From NCBI GenBank assembly GCA_016748015.1, contig JAAOMT010000200.1:680984-744983 (forward strand): a stretch of 64,000 bases of DNA, read 5' to 3'. The position numbers were made by a program, and so were the translations under genes. The stretch is from Geosiphon pyriformis (taxonomy: Eukaryota > Glomeromycota > Glomeromycetes > Archaeosporales > Geosiphonaceae). The notes beneath the pieces were generated by a model that saw only the letters and a program-made list of their open reading frames with translations, ran no database searches and was not told the origin of the DNA. Shown in pieces: positions 45,486 to 58,028 of this stretch (positions within the stretch are counted from its first letter, which is position 1; the number at the start of each line of letters is the position of its first letter).

Positions 45486-46620
45486 ACAGCCAAACCAAGG
45501 CTTGATAATCTGTTACTACTAAAAATTTTGCACCAAGAAGATATTGATCCCAATAACTAGTAGTCCAAACTACTACTAAACATTCTTGTTTAGTAACTGA
45601 ATAGTTTTTTTTTGCTGGTGTAAAAGATCTATTGGCATATGCTATAACATATTCTTTCCTATCTTCATCTTTTTGTGAAAGAACAGCACCAAGTCTATAG
45701 TTAGATGTATCAATATGGAGGATAAAAGGTTGGTCCAAATCAAATTGTTTGAGAATTGGTTTAATAACAAGTTTTTCCTTTAGAATTTTAAAAGCTTTTT
45801 GTTGATAAGTGCCCCAGTGATAATTAACATTTTTTCTGAATAGCTGGTTGAGTGGAAAGACAATTTTGGAGAAATTTTTAATGAATTTACAATAGTAAGA
45901 AGCCAAACCAAAGAAAAAGCATAGTTCAAGAACATTTATTGGTTGTCTAATTTTTTGAACTTTTTCAACCTTAGCTGGATTAGGGAAGATTCCATCTTTT
46001 GTAATAAGATAACTAAAAAACTGGGTAAATTGATGTCCAAAGAAAAATTTAATTGGATTGATTTTGAGGCCAGCATTTCTGAGCAGATCAAAAACTTTTT
46101 GCAAGTGTTCAAAGTGTTTATCCCAGGTTTTTGAGTAGACTATTATGTTATCTAAGTAAACCAGAACAAAGTTTTCTTTTACTGATTCAAATACTTTGTT
46201 TATTAAGCATTGAAAGATGAGAGAGGCATTGGTAAAACCAAAAGACATAACTGTAAATTAATAGGTGCCATACTTGGTAATGAAAGCAGTTTTTTTTCTG
46301 CTTTCTAGATCTATCTCTACTTGTCAGAATTCAGCAGTTAAGTCAATGGTTGAGAAGAAAGCAGCACCATTGAATTTATTTAACATTGCATCAATTTTGG
46401 GAAGTAGATGCATGTCTCTTATAGTAATAATATTTAATTAACAATAGTTGATACAGAAGCATAGAGTTCCACCTTTCTTGAATACCACTACAACTGGAAA
46501 TGCCTATTTACTCTTGGTTTCTTGTATAAATCCAAGATCTTTCATCCAGTTTATTTTTTTTTTGATGAACTCATTATTGTGTTTATTGGATTAATAAGAC
46601 TTTAAATAGATGGAATAAGT
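45486..46620 (-). pseudogene. pol: reverse transcriptase and start of RNase H of element E
   Basis: Minus strand: L-N-x block and strongly decayed RT N-terminus (46250-46620), then an open part up to the C insertion: F-G-F-T-N-A-S-L-I-F-Q, V-Y-L-D-N (second Asp to Asn), a thumb with F-F-G-L-A-S-Y-Y. RNase H has I-D-T-S (T-D-A-S site), T-K-Q-E-C (Glu) and V-T-D-Y-Q-A-L-V-W-L, where it is cut. Its remainder is at 14930-15119. Confidence 0.87.
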
Positions 46621-46639
46621 TTTTTTTGTAGTAATGATG

Positions 46640-47291
46640 TGTTATATCACATGGGTTTGTTTAGGAGTATTATTTTTTTTAAGATAACTAGACTATTTCT
46701 AGTCAACAAATTTTTAATGTTTACTTTTTTTTCTTTAGGGGAAGGTTCTCTTTGTTCTATAATTAGTAATTGGATTTCAGGTGGTTCATTTTCAAAGGAC
46801 TTTTGTACTTCTTTTAGTTTTTTTCTGGGTATCAAACTAATTGGCTCCCAATCTTTGTAATAAATTAGGCAGGATTTGCATTCATCACTAGGAGAATACA
46901 AAGGTTTATCACACCAGCACTGGGCACAAGGACCATGCCACCAATAACTGTATTTTGCTTTTTTGTCAGGCTTTCTGTCAAAAGTTCTTTTGAGAATATC
47001 ATAGTAGGACCAGCAAATCAGCTTGTCATTTACCATGATTCTTTCTTTATCTGCTTTGACATTATCTAATGGCTTGTTATTGCTGGTAAAAATAGTATAG
47101 GCAAATTCAGTAGTTTCTTCTTGTTTATCTTGTTTATCTTCTTCTTCACTTTCTTTATTATCTGATTCATCTGATTGCTCTTCTTCTTGGCTTTGTTTGG
47201 ATACTGGAGGAGTTGTCCAATGGTGACACTTAACCATAATGGGTTTTTCACTATATCTGATGGTCAGTTTACAGAGTTCATAATCAAACAA
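46640..47291 (-). pseudogene. short Cys-rich linker between protease and RT in element E, no dUTPase
   Basis: Minus strand: an acidic Glu/Asp/Lys stretch, then W-W-H-G-P-C-A-Q-C-W-C...C-K-S-C, which corresponds to the last knuckle of the Cys-rich module in the other elements. Only about 60 residues separate it from RT. There is no trace of dUTPase motifs in any frame here. This is a direct difference from A, B, C, D and G. Confidence 0.7.
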
Positions 47292-47387
47292 GGCTTTTGC
47301 TTTCTTGAATTATTCATTGCCAACTATTATGGTGTATTCTTTTGCTTCAGATACTTCTATGTCAGTTTCAATGCTAATACTATTAAT

Positions 47388-47939
47388 TCAGACAGAAACA
47401 GCTTTGGCTATGCTCAGACCTTTCTTTTTGTTACTATGTACATTGATTATTGGTCTTATAGATGGTTTATCAATCTTTCTGCCAATTGTTTCTAAGAAGT
47501 GTTTGGCAATGATACTAACAGATAATCTACTATTCAGGATCAGATCAATGAAATAACCAGCCACTTGGGCTTTACAAATAAGAGAGATAATATTGCTGTT
47601 GTCAGCAAGTTCAGTTTGGTGTGAGCATTTGTTTGGTGTCTTTTTCTTGGGAATCAAAGATTTGTAAAGGTTTTTTCTGAATTGGGGATAAGTCATTAAC
47701 TGGCCAAAAATAATGTGAGCAGACATTTCCATGAGATTTTTGACAACAGAATAAGAACCAGATTTTTGTACTATTTTTGGGGGTTCTAACTTTGGAGAAT
47801 TCTTGAAAACTTTGGCCTTTGGTGGTTCATTGTTATCAGCAGTTGATTTGAATGCTTTGTTTAGGTCCAAAACGAAATTAATTTTGGCTTTTTTCTTCTT
47901 TCTTGTTGATTCAGAAGTGTTAATTGCTAGTTCATTCAT
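47388..47939 (-). pseudogene. pol: protease domain of element E
   Basis: Minus strand: Y-F-I-D-L-I-L-N-S-R at about 47540, where D-S-G is expected, so both the catalytic Asp and Gly are changed by G-to-A transitions. Upstream is a Lys/Pro-rich linker. Downstream comes the I-K/I-R-P-I-I-N-V flap region. Confidence 0.75.
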
Positions 47940-48039
47940 GTCATAATCATCATCAGTTAGGTTAAAAGCATAAAAAGAGTTTTCTTCAAGTTGGCTTGTA
48001 CTCTCACCCTTTGGAGGTGTGCTTATTAGTTTAAAGACT

Positions 48040-49560
48040 AATAAATAGTGACTTCAACTAAGGGATCCTTTCCAAAAAAATTGATGTTGGCATAATTGGG
48101 TCTTTGGTTGAGAACATTGTTGTTGATGGTTTTGTTGTTTTGATTGTCATTGTTTTTGGGAGCTGGAGGAAACAAAAGAGAATTATTACAATCTCTGGAG
48201 AAATGTTCAGTTAATCTACAGTGATAACACACAGGTGGGTCATGATTTTGCTGTCTTTGATAAGGGGGTTGCTAGAATTGATTAAAATGGGATTCAAATT
48301 TGGGTCTTTAGGGTTGTTGATTCTCTCTGACTGTTTGGGCTAAGGGTTCCAGTAATCAAACAAGATTAGCTGTGAGTCTATCTATTAACTGTTTTTTTGG
48401 GTCTTGAGTTTGGGCAGCAAAAGAGGTAACAAGAGCCATAACAAGAACAGGAGCAAAAACTAGAAGTGTGAATCCCAAGTGCATCCTTTGGTTGTCTTTA
48501 ATTCATTGGGCAAGTTTAATGGCTATGTCCATTATGGAATTGTTTTTTAGAGCCAGGAGAAACCAAAAAGTATAGGACAGATCTGTTCTTAATCCTTTTG
48601 TAAAAAAATGAATTTTTTGCTCTTCTGTTCAGTTTCTTCCAAAGTCTACTCTTTTAATTAACTTTCTGATGGCTTTGGCATATTCAGGTACCACTTCATC
48701 AAGACCTTGGGTTTTTCTTTCTAGTTCTATGTACCATTTAGATATTAAGATAAGAGTTCTAAAGTTTATTTCAAACTGAGTAGTAAAAGAAGTATTGTCT
48801 TTTTCAGCATTTGCTGGTGCTTATCTAATGATTTTTTGCTGAGCATTGGCATTGGTTTTTTGTGAAAACCAAGTAGCAAAAAAGCCTTAAAGATAGCTAC
48901 CAACAATTTGGAACTTATATTCATTATTATATTGATTGGCTGTGGTCACTCTTCAAAGTCATCCAACTATTTAATTGGATCTTGTGTATTACCTCTAAAT
49001 AAGAGTAATGGAGTGTTATTTCTTTTTTCCAAAGCAGTTTGTATGCCTTGGAGGGCAATCAGAATGTTCTGTTGCATAGAATCATTAGCCATTGGTTCAG
49101 AAGTTACTGTTTAAGTAGAATAATTTGATTTACTTGAGAAAAAATCAAAAACAGGAGCAGTTTGATAGCTTTTTTTTCTGTTTTAAGAGAAGTTTTAGTT
49201 GATTAATAAGCAGCAATCTAAGTATGGATTTGATGATTCAAATATTCGAAATTAGGGGGCTGTTGTTTAAAGGTTGTGAAATATAAAAGCTGATTGATGC
49301 TATTGTTTTTTTCTTTAAAGTTGTCTTCAAAATAAGCTTAATTAAAGTAATAAGTTGTATAGGCTGTGTAGGTTTCAGCTGAATGCTTGTTTAAGAACCA
49401 GTTCCAAAAGTCTTGGAATTGTCTGCTGAATTGTTCTTCAATGGAAAAACAAATTAAGCAGGGGGGCAAAAAATTGAGTTTAATAAAATCTAGATTGTTT
49501 TTGTTGTGTGCTTTAAAGTGTTCTTTTGATTATTATGGCAGGTATGAATAATTACCCATA
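48040..49560 (-). pseudogene. gag: gag of element E, heavily decayed
   Basis: Minus strand: an N-terminal helical part (about 49250-49560), then M-A-N-D-S-M-Q-Q and F-R-G-N-T-Q-D-P with D-D-F-E (about 48950-49090), the typical start of a Ty3-type capsid. The CCHC knuckle at 48185-48235 reads C-Y-H-C...E-H-F-S-R-D-C with all ligands. Numerous stops and some frame changes lie between. It was only partly visible as ORFs. Confidence 0.7.
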
Positions 49561-49587
49561 CAATAGGAAACAAAGTGGATTTTAACA

Positions 49588-49605
49588 ACCTCACAAAGAA
49601 CACCA
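49588..49605 (-). other. primer binding site of element E
   Basis: Minus strand TGGTGTTCTTTGTGAGG, six bases from the LTR end. It is a variant of the site in C and D. Confidence 0.55.
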
Positions 49606-49611
49606 CTTTTA

Positions 49612-50297
49612 TGTTATGGATTGGAGTAACAAGCTAACAGATAGCAAGGAAAAACAGAATTGTAAGGTAATGAAAATAATCAAAAGAATTCAACTTCAAA
49701 GAGCGAATTGAATGAGTATGGATTTAATGTGTGAGATCAGTCTCATAAAATATCTCAGTCACTATTTTTTTCAAAAGATAACTGAAGAATTTAAAAGTAG
49801 AAAGATAGTCTGTACTATCAACAAATAATCATATTTGGTATAATTTTATGTTTTATATTGGCACCTTTAGAATTTAATATCAAGTATCAGATGTGCTTTT
49901 TAGTCATGTTTTATTCAATAATTTTTAAATACTACACTTATACATTTTAAGAAAAAGGTAGAAAAATACCAATAAGTAATCTTTTATCCTAAGATGTTTA
50001 AATACTTAAAGATAAAAAAAGAAAAATTAGTAATAAGAGAATAATTAAAATAAAAGTTGTTATTTTATTTATTCTTGATTATTTTGAATATGCTTTTCTA
50101 CAGCTAAAAGATTCATCACTTATATAGCTATTAAAAGTGATCAATGATTAGATCAATGACTAAATCAATGATCAAGTCAATAATTAAGTTAATAATCAGG
50201 TTAATGATTACTATCTAAAAATAGAGTGGCTAATTATATGACATCAGTAATTAATACATGTAATAATTAATAAAAAGTATAGGTTTCAACTATAACA
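49612..50297 (-). repeat. 5' LTR of element E
   Basis: 686 bases, TGTTAT to ATAACA on the plus strand. It has six 12-bp units at 50139-50210. It is followed by the second copy of atat. Confidence 0.93.
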
Positions 50298-51198
50298 ATA
50301 TTATAAAACAAAAATTTTATTTAATACTATTTGTTTTTTAGTTTATTTTTTATAATCTTATATATTTTAAATCTAATTTTTTTAAGTTTTAAAATCAACT
50401 TGTTTTTTATAATTAAATAATTTAAACCAAATTTTTAAACAGATATTTTAAAATATTTTTGATTATTAATTTTTATAATAATAAATAACTTAATTTTGAA
50501 TTTTTAATTATCAATAATTTATAAAATTTAAAAATTTAATAAGATTTTTTACATTAAACAAAACCAACTTAATATTTTAAATACTAAAATTTACATATAT
50601 TATGTTTTAAATTTTCAAAAATTTTTATTTATCAAAAAAAACCAACATATATTTAAATTTTTTAAACTTTAATTTCAATTTTTTAATAATTCTAAATACT
50701 AAAAGCTTTAACTTAAAAAAAAATTGTTTTTGTTTTTTTAAATTTATAAAATCAAGTTTTAAAAAACATTATTAATTAATAAACATATAATTTTTCAATA
50801 AATATTTATATTTTAAATTTAAAATTATTTGTATTTTTAATTTTATACTTTTAATAATTTTTATTATTTTGTTTTTACAAAATACTAATTATATATTTAA
50901 TAAATTATTTAAATCAAATAATATAAAATCTGTTTTGTAATTAGTTCTAATTATTAAATTAAACTTTTTAATTATGTAAAATTTTTGATCTTAAAAAATA
51001 ATTTAATAACAAATTTGATATTTAAATTTAACTAAGTAAAGTTAAAAAAAATGTAATTAAAAGTGACAATTTTTGGTATAGTTAAATAATAAAATAAATT
51101 TTAAAAAAACTTTATTTAACTTTTATAATATTATTAATTTGATTTTTAATATATTAAAAATATGTTTTTTTTATAATTGTAATTCTGTTTTGAATTTT
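50298..51198. other. very AT-rich spacer, right of element E
   Basis: No gene is visible; almost only A and T. It continues 11883-12211 once E is removed. It ends at the tail of the ORF1-only LINE. Confidence 0.75.
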
Positions 51199-53087
51199 TT
51201 ATTTATTTATTTATTTAATGAGCGAGACCCAAATACAACCTAAAACTATGATGCCACAGAAGAAATTATATTATAGGCATAAATCATGTGTTTTCTACAT
51301 GTGATCAGACACTCAGCCCAATCAAGGACTCACTATACTGAATCAAAAATAGGTGAAAATAACTCCAACCCATGAATTCTCTCAATGATACCTCAGATTT
51401 CTAGAGTCAAAAATAAACTCACTAAGAAAAAATTTAGTAGATTCAATATTGCTTCTGGTTTCAACACCAGACATTTGCCACAAAGCAATAACACACTCAA
51501 CAGTGTCCTCACTTAAAAAGGAAGGCTTAACAGCCAGTATACCATCATAATCTATACCACCAAAGTCAACCTCAGATCTAAGACAAACAATGTTCTTAGA
51601 AATTCCAACCATGAGGTTAGCAAAATTGTTAGCAGCACTCTTCATAGAAATGATATCTTTCTTGACCTGAACAGCCTTAATAGCATTATCATCAAAAAAA
51701 CAAGACACCAAAGCAACCAAAAAACCAACAGGCTCAACAATAGACTTAACCAAAGCAGCCAAATCCGAAATCTGCTTTTTCAAAGAGTTCAATCTGGAAC
51801 CAACAGCAGGATCAGCAGCAGAAGCAGCCAAAGGAGTCACTAAAAGAGGAAACTCAGAAAAACCAGAAGAAGCAATAGTCTTGGCATATAAAGCAAAACC
51901 CACAAAACAAAACTTGAAAACCTTGGGAATTTTGGGAGTGGGAGGTGGAGAAATCTTGTAATCCATGGCCAGATGGCCTATTTCTTGACACCTAAAGCAG
52001 CACTGGCAGCCAGGAGTTTCCCACCAGATACGGCATTTTCTTAGAGTATCAGTCTTGACTACAGCAGAATCCAAATCACCTTGAGAGTCAAATGTAACCA
52101 AAGCAAACTGAAAATGATGACCAGAATTAAAAAAACAAGGGATGAAACATGTTCGACCACCAATCTGAGAAAACATATTACTGATTTCAAAGATGGTACA
52201 GCCAGAGAGAAGGTTGACCAATTTGGCCTTAAACTTATCACGAGACAAAATAATCTTATTTTAATTTACCAGAGGGAGGATTCTAACACTATCCTTGCCC
52301 ACCAAGATTAACCAATGCTTCAAGACAGACACAGCAGAGTCCAACTTTTCAAAATAAACCACCACATACTGCCAAATGCCAGCAGGCTTCAGCACAACAC
52401 GAGTAACACTACCAAACACACTAAGAGCCAACTTAACATTAGCAGCAGACACACCCAAAGGTACATCACACAGTACAACAGCAGCAGGAAAGGAACCAGA
52501 TTCAGAAACCACCAAAGACTTGGCAATTTTGAGAGTGGCCAAACAAACAGAGCTTGTAAGCTCAACCAGAAACACAGCTTCCAAAGACTGTTGAGAAGCA
52601 AACTCCACACAGAAAAGCTTCACATTGTCTTTTGAAACAGATTTAGCATCCAAGAAACCATGCACAAACTGAAAAACAGTCTTAACATGAGCCAATTTGA
52701 TCTTAAAAGTAGCACCAAGTACTAAAGTAGAGGCCACCCACTTAGCAAACCTTTGATGACTAATAATAGTTTCCCAAGCACCACCAGAAGTAGCACCAAA
52801 AACTAGAAAAGGAGATGAATCAGTTTCCATTTGATCAGCCCAGTTCCCAAGAACAGGTGACCCAACAGGAGGAAATTGTTTTGCTTCTAAAACCAGTGAT
52901 AATCTGCCAAAAGACACCACATTTGGCAACACAGCCAGTGGTTGATCTTGCCTAGTTGTTTCTACAACAGAGAGAGCTTCTCTGGTTGAAATTTTATTAG
53001 ATATCTCAGAACAGATATCAGGTGCAGCTTTTTTACTCTTTGCTCTGGTTATGGTCATAAAATTAAGGAGACAAAGAGTTTTTTTTT
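51199..53087 (-). mobile_element. ORF1-only LINE (half-LINE type), complete by its flanks
   Basis: The minus strand has a short 5' leader, one ORF of about 558 codons, a 3' region of about 150 bases, and an (AAAT)n tail near 51199-51222. The 3' region shares the block with TACATGT...CCAATCAAGG with the end of LINE-2. The 11-base flank TTTTGAATTTT is present at 51188-51198 and 53088-53098, a probable target duplication. No ORF2 sequence lies between the ORF and the tail. AT-rich flanks make the duplication less certain. Confidence 0.7.
51382..53058 (-). pseudogene. LINE ORF1 protein (RRM-like fold plus CCHC remnant), one in-frame stop
   Basis: ATG at 53058, stop at 51382, one in-frame TAA at about 52261 (probably CAA originally) and no frameshift over 559 codons. 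An N-terminal linker is followed by two alternating alpha/beta regions that could be RRM-like. The zinc knuckle at about 51985 reads C-x2-C...G-H-L...D-Y: its last Cys is now Tyr. A C-terminal helical part follows. The protein would bind RNA in the ribonucleoprotein of a LINE. Its coding frame is better preserved than other genes here. Confidence 0.75.
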
Positions 53088-53098
53088 TTTTGAATTTT

Positions 53099-53590
53099 AA
53101 ATCTTTATTTATAATATATATAAATTAATTAATAATATTTTAAAGTTGTTATATTAGATATAATTATTATTTTTAAAAAATACCAAATATTATTAAAAAT
53201 TTTTGTTATTTTTAATAATAATATTAATACTATTTTGTTATTAATTCTGTTGTTAATAAAAATTGGTAAATTTTTAATAAGCTAATTTATTTTTAAAGTA
53301 TTTTTCTATATTTTAGATTATTGTTATTATTAAATTTATTATAATATTATTTAATAGTTTTTGCTAATATTTTAACAAATTAAAAATATATTTTGACAAA
53401 TTACAAGTTATTTTTATTAAATATTAAGTATTTTAATAAATTATTAAATAATTATTAAATATTTTATCAAATTTTGAAATGTTATATATTTTAAAATATT
53501 GTATAATCTGATTATTATAATTAATTTTATTTATGTATTTATAAAAATTAAATTATTAATTAAATAGTAATATTTAATATTTTTATTAGA
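53099..53590. other. very AT-rich spacer
   Basis: No gene is visible. It separates the ORF1-only LINE from LINE-2 and resembles the other AT-rich blocks. Confidence 0.7.
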
Positions 53591-54235
53591 AGTTTAATGA
53601 GTGCAGCCCTATACTATCTAAATACATAGATTATCATAACCTAAATTAAGTGTGGCTCATTTTTTTTCTACATGTAACCAGCCATTCGGACCAATCAAGG
53701 CAGCACTACACACTTAAATTACCCACCATAGAGACTTTACACAGAAAACCAAAATCTGATTTGGTTAGACATAGATGTAACCCAAAACACATATGGATAC
53801 TTAGCCTGAAACCAAAATCCCAAACTGTTCCAGCAGACTATAAAAAAGACAAACCAAATACCAAAAAAATAGATAATCTATTACATGGCAGAAAATTATA
53901 TTTTTTGTAAAGGCCCTTAACTTAGCTGCTGGCAGCCAAACAGCAGATCTGTGACTATTAGCAAAATAATGAACAAAATTGACAACCAATACACCTCCAT
54001 CAGAATTAGCACCCAAATAGCCCAATGTGTCAACCACCCAACTCTTTAGCACAAAACTCTTAACCAGTACTGTGAACAAGTCTATGGAAGAAACAGCCTC
54101 ATTTAGTAAATCAGTGACTGCATTCCCATTGACAGAAGTGCTTAGCAACACTCAAATAATTCGAATTATACATCTTCTTCCTTTTGGTCACAGGCAATTA
54201 ATAATAGAGTGCCTTTATAAAGTATAACCAAAGTG
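53590..54235 (-). pseudogene. C-terminal region and 3' end of LINE-2
   Basis: Minus strand: K-A-L-Y-Y-Q-L..K-S-F-V-L-K-S-W matches LINE-1 up to its break by A. An AT-poor 3' region with the block shared with the ORF1-only LINE follows at 53590-53720. Confidence 0.6.
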
Positions 54236-55018
54236 TCACCAACGCAGTGCTAGTGTAACCAGATCTGATTCTGTCATTAGGATGCCAAACAAAAAAGTTC
54301 TGGCTTTATTAAAACAGTCACTGAGACCTGCACTAATAATACTACTAATACATCTGGTCTCCCAACCAACAGAGTGAATGACATTGAATAGTTTTTTGGC
54401 AACATAATGAGCATTTCCAGAAACAGGTCTGCCTTCTACAACGAGAAAGCAATAAGGTATCACAATAGGTAAAAAGAACTTAGAGGTGACAGCTATATCA
54501 GCATAGAAATCAGCACATTCATTTTTAACCACACCAGAATTGCCTTTGACTTTATTCCACGAAACCAACAAATCTTTTTTTGCAATGATACAGCAAATAT
54601 GTTTTTTTTCAATCCAGCATTTATTATAAAAGTCAGGACTAGTCATACCACTGGTAGATTTACATAAGTTCAATAAAGCTTGGCTGTCTGTATACAAAAT
54701 AACTGATTAAGAAGCAGACACACACTTCAAAGCAAATGCAATGGCCCGCATTTCTACCAGAGTTGATGACAGCAATCCATCTACCTTAATCTTAACACTA
54801 ACATCCACATTTGGAAAATAGGCAGTGGCACCACCACAAGCACTTAAAAAACCCAAATTTTTGACTGAACCATCTATGTAAATGGTTATAAAACCCAATC
54901 TGGAGTTTAGCAAACATTCACCAATATAACCAAAGTCACAAAGAGAGTTAGTAGGAATGGAACAAGAAGACAACATCACACTATTCAACAAGCCATTCTC
55001 AATGATAAATTTAACCAA
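54236..55018 (-). pseudogene. RNase H domain of LINE-2
   Basis: RNase HI fold with all catalytic residues recognisable: I-Y-I-D-G-S (Asp), L-V-E-M-R-A-I (Glu), L-Y-T-D-S-Q-A-L (Asp), and C-A-D-F-Y-A-D (Asp) after W-N-K-V-K-G-N-S-G. One stop near 54704 (CAA/CAG to TAA) splits it. Confidence 0.85.
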
Positions 55019-55439
55019 AAAAGCAAACCAGACAAGAACTGGGTCTTTAGGGTCCAGCTTCTTTCACCTGCAAAAAGTATTCTACATAAAACACTTACCA
55101 TGGTGGTCCAAAAGTTGGTTTACAAACACCACACTGTATTTTTTAAGAGACTTCACTATGTTCAAATAAAATTCAAAACTGAGCACATTCAAGACTGCAA
55201 TATTATTTCCAGCCTAAAAAACATTCAACAGATTACTGTCCAATGACAAGTTGCACAGTTTGAGAGCACGTGTTGCACCAGCCAAAAAGCAATTTGTGGA
55301 ATTGATCAGCAACTTAATTGAAAATTTAAGAGAGTGTTAGGACATCCAGCTAGCAGCCTACAACTCTATAGCTCTGTATTCGAATAATTCACTGAGAATT
55401 CCATCAGCATTAGCAAATTTAACCAGGCCAGCCAGCTGA

Positions 55440-57470
55440 TTTTCAGTCATTACTTATTCAAAAGTTCTTAAACCATATAGCTCTGGATAACACAAAGCTT
55501 TACTTGAAAAATTCTTGGGCAGATTGGTCTTAAGCTTTAAACCCTTCCTCAATATTTTGTTTCACTTCTCACATACATTCTTAGAAACACAGCTGAACGA
55601 CAATTTATATCCAATTATGGGCTGCAGAACAGCAGAAACCAAATACAAAAACTGCTTTTCAGTAATGGCTTTCCTCAATACCACATTTGAAAAAAACTTG
55701 ACATCTGAATGAGCTTTGGCCAAACTCGGTTTAGACAGGCCATCTATAGAAAAAAAAATCCTTAAATATCAGTAAGATTCACTCTTTTTGGCAATGGAGA
55801 TTTTAAAACCACTAATAGACAATGAAGCTTCTCTGGTCCCTTGATTAATAAAAATAGCAACTGTTTTGTCTGTGTTAATAGCAATGTTATTGACCAAGAA
55901 AAAATTATTCACAATGTCCAAAATGCGCTGTATAGCCACCAGGCAGTTTTCAATCTAAATAGTATCATCTACAAAGACACCAGCTGCAAAAAAAGACGTT
56001 TTGCCACCCTTAGGGTTAGCTCTACCAGTTTTAATGAAATATTTTGAATTCAACCTATATTCACACAATTGTTCATGTTTTTTGACCTTACAAAACAGAG
56101 AATCATAGAAAATTCTCCATAGTAATGGTAAAAAAACTTCCTCTTGATCTAACTCATCATGAACAATATATCTATTAGTGAGCCCAAAGTCTGTCATCAC
56201 CCGGTTGGTCTGGCTATTGTGTATGTTTCCAAAGAATTTAATAAAATGGGAGCACATCTTGATCTTAACTAAACTGTTTCTTAAATGGGGCCATTTGACT
56301 GAGTCATAAGCCTTCTATATATCTTGAAGCACCAGCCACAGCTTTTTATTCTTTTTAAGTACATTCTCAATGATAGAACCAATGGTAAAAATCAGAGTTT
56401 GAGTAGATGTATCCTTCAAAATTAAGAAATTATTATCATGAAAGACATTAAATTTACTGCATGCCAGAGATATCCTGTCAAAAAGAATCTTAGACAGTAT
56501 CTTCTTGGGTGTCTCAATCAAAGCTATAGGTCTGGTATTAGTGAATGTCTCCTCCCAATCATAAGGCTTTAGTATCATAGAGATCCAGACTTGTTTCTAC
56601 TTTAGAGAAACTACACCCAACTCCAAACACACATTGAGAATGTCCAACAAACTGCCTAGAATCTTAGCATTTTCATGCTTCTATAGCTCATTAAAAATAC
56701 CAGAAATGCCAGTAGCCTTCCTATCAGGCAGTTTTTTGACCACCAGGAAAAACTCATCTGATCCAATCACATTCATGACATTTGAAAATGCACTATCACT
56801 AACATAATCCAAAAGGACATATTGATTAGACCAATGAATAGGCAGAGAAATGAAAGCAACTTGTTTTCTTGTCCAACCTTTTATAATACCATTAACAGCA
56901 GATTTAACCTCCTTAAATTTTAAAATTAACTCATCATCTACTATTAAATAATCTAGCACTACTTTTTTAAATGACCAGTCCAAAATATTTTTGATTATAT
57001 GTCTTTTATTGGAGCTGAAGGTTTCTATGTATCTGTCTATTGCTTTTCTGATTGAAATATCTCTGACCACTTTAAACTCATAGTATTTGGACTTATGGTA
57101 CAATTTTTTGATTCCTGATAGATATAGAAGAATGCTTTCCCTATTCTCACTGTTATCAAACATTGTGCATGCTTTGGATGCTCCCTTACTATCCAAAGTA
57201 GACCATATCTTAAAGAGGCAAACAGCTTCTGACTCTTAATCTGAACTTAAACACTTCACCAACTTGGCTACTAACAATTCTAGCTTAAAGAACTTTGAAG
57301 ACTGCTTATTTTTTAGACAATTAAACTCACTAAACCAGTGTTTAGAAAACACACTATCAGCTGAGCTTGTAACTACTTCTCTGAAGATTCTCCACATAAC
57401 ATCCAAATTTTTAGCAATCTTTGTATCATTGAATATATTCATATGTTCCAAAAACTTAACCAATGAATAT
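55440..57470 (-). pseudogene. reverse transcriptase of LINE-2
   Basis: Minus strand: pre-RT region with W-S-T-L-D-S, then L-P-D-R-K-A-T-G (about 56720), A-L-I-E-T-P-K-K (about 56510), L-D-Q-E-E-V-F-L-P-L-L-W, and F-V-D-D intact at about 55965. Stops and a few shifts break the frame. The organisation follows LINE-1. Confidence 0.87.
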
Positions 57471-57484
57471 TCCTTAAATTGTGC

Positions 57485-58028
57485 TTACTTATTAGCATCT
57501 GCATCCTTGATCTTAAATTTCCACTTATCTTTATTGGCCTGCTTATGCTCATTATTGAGCCAGGCATCCAAAAAACCACCCAAACCAACTAAAACCAACA
57601 TAACATTATGATTAATGTCAAAAAAATCAGAGACAGGAGTAACTTTGTAACCAGCCAATGTAGACGACAAACTCTCACTTACAAAAATGTAGTCAATAAT
57701 CTTCTCAGCACTCTGGGAATTGTTTCAAGTGGAAGCTTTGATAAGAGAGTTTTCACTAAAAGAGTTAATCAATCCCAAATCTGAGCAGAACTTAAAACTA
57801 GCACTCTTTTTACATCTATTTTCATTGAAATCACCACCCAAAACTACAAACGTAAAGGAGTTAGCAGTCTTAGCAATAAGAAAGTTGATTTCATAAGCTT
57901 GACCAAACCTGGTCTTAGCAGAAGCACCTGTATATAGGCCCAAAAACACTACTGACAACTTGCTCTTGAAAAAAAACCAAACAGAAACAAGATAACCAAG
58001 AATCTTCTTGACTTTAAACACATAATAT
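57485..58028 (-). pseudogene. AP-endonuclease-like domain of LINE-2, N-terminally cut
   Basis: Minus strand: F-L-G-L-Y-T-G-A-S-A...F-V-V-L-G-G-D-F-N-E-N, which is the G-D-F-N motif of LINE endonucleases, then C-S-D-L-G-L-I-N-S-F. The part with the metal-binding Glu is missing because G is inserted at 58029. Confidence 0.8.

Larger units (their letters stand above)
53590..58028 (-). mobile_element. LINE-2: non-LTR retrotransposon ORF2, split by element G
   Basis: Minus strand order: endonuclease (partial), RT, RNase H, C-terminal region, 3' region. The right end is cut at 58028 by the LTR of G; the N-terminal half of the endonuclease and any ORF1 would lie beyond G, outside the window. The 3' end near 53590 has an A-rich tail on the minus strand. 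Same family as LINE-1. Confidence 0.88.
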
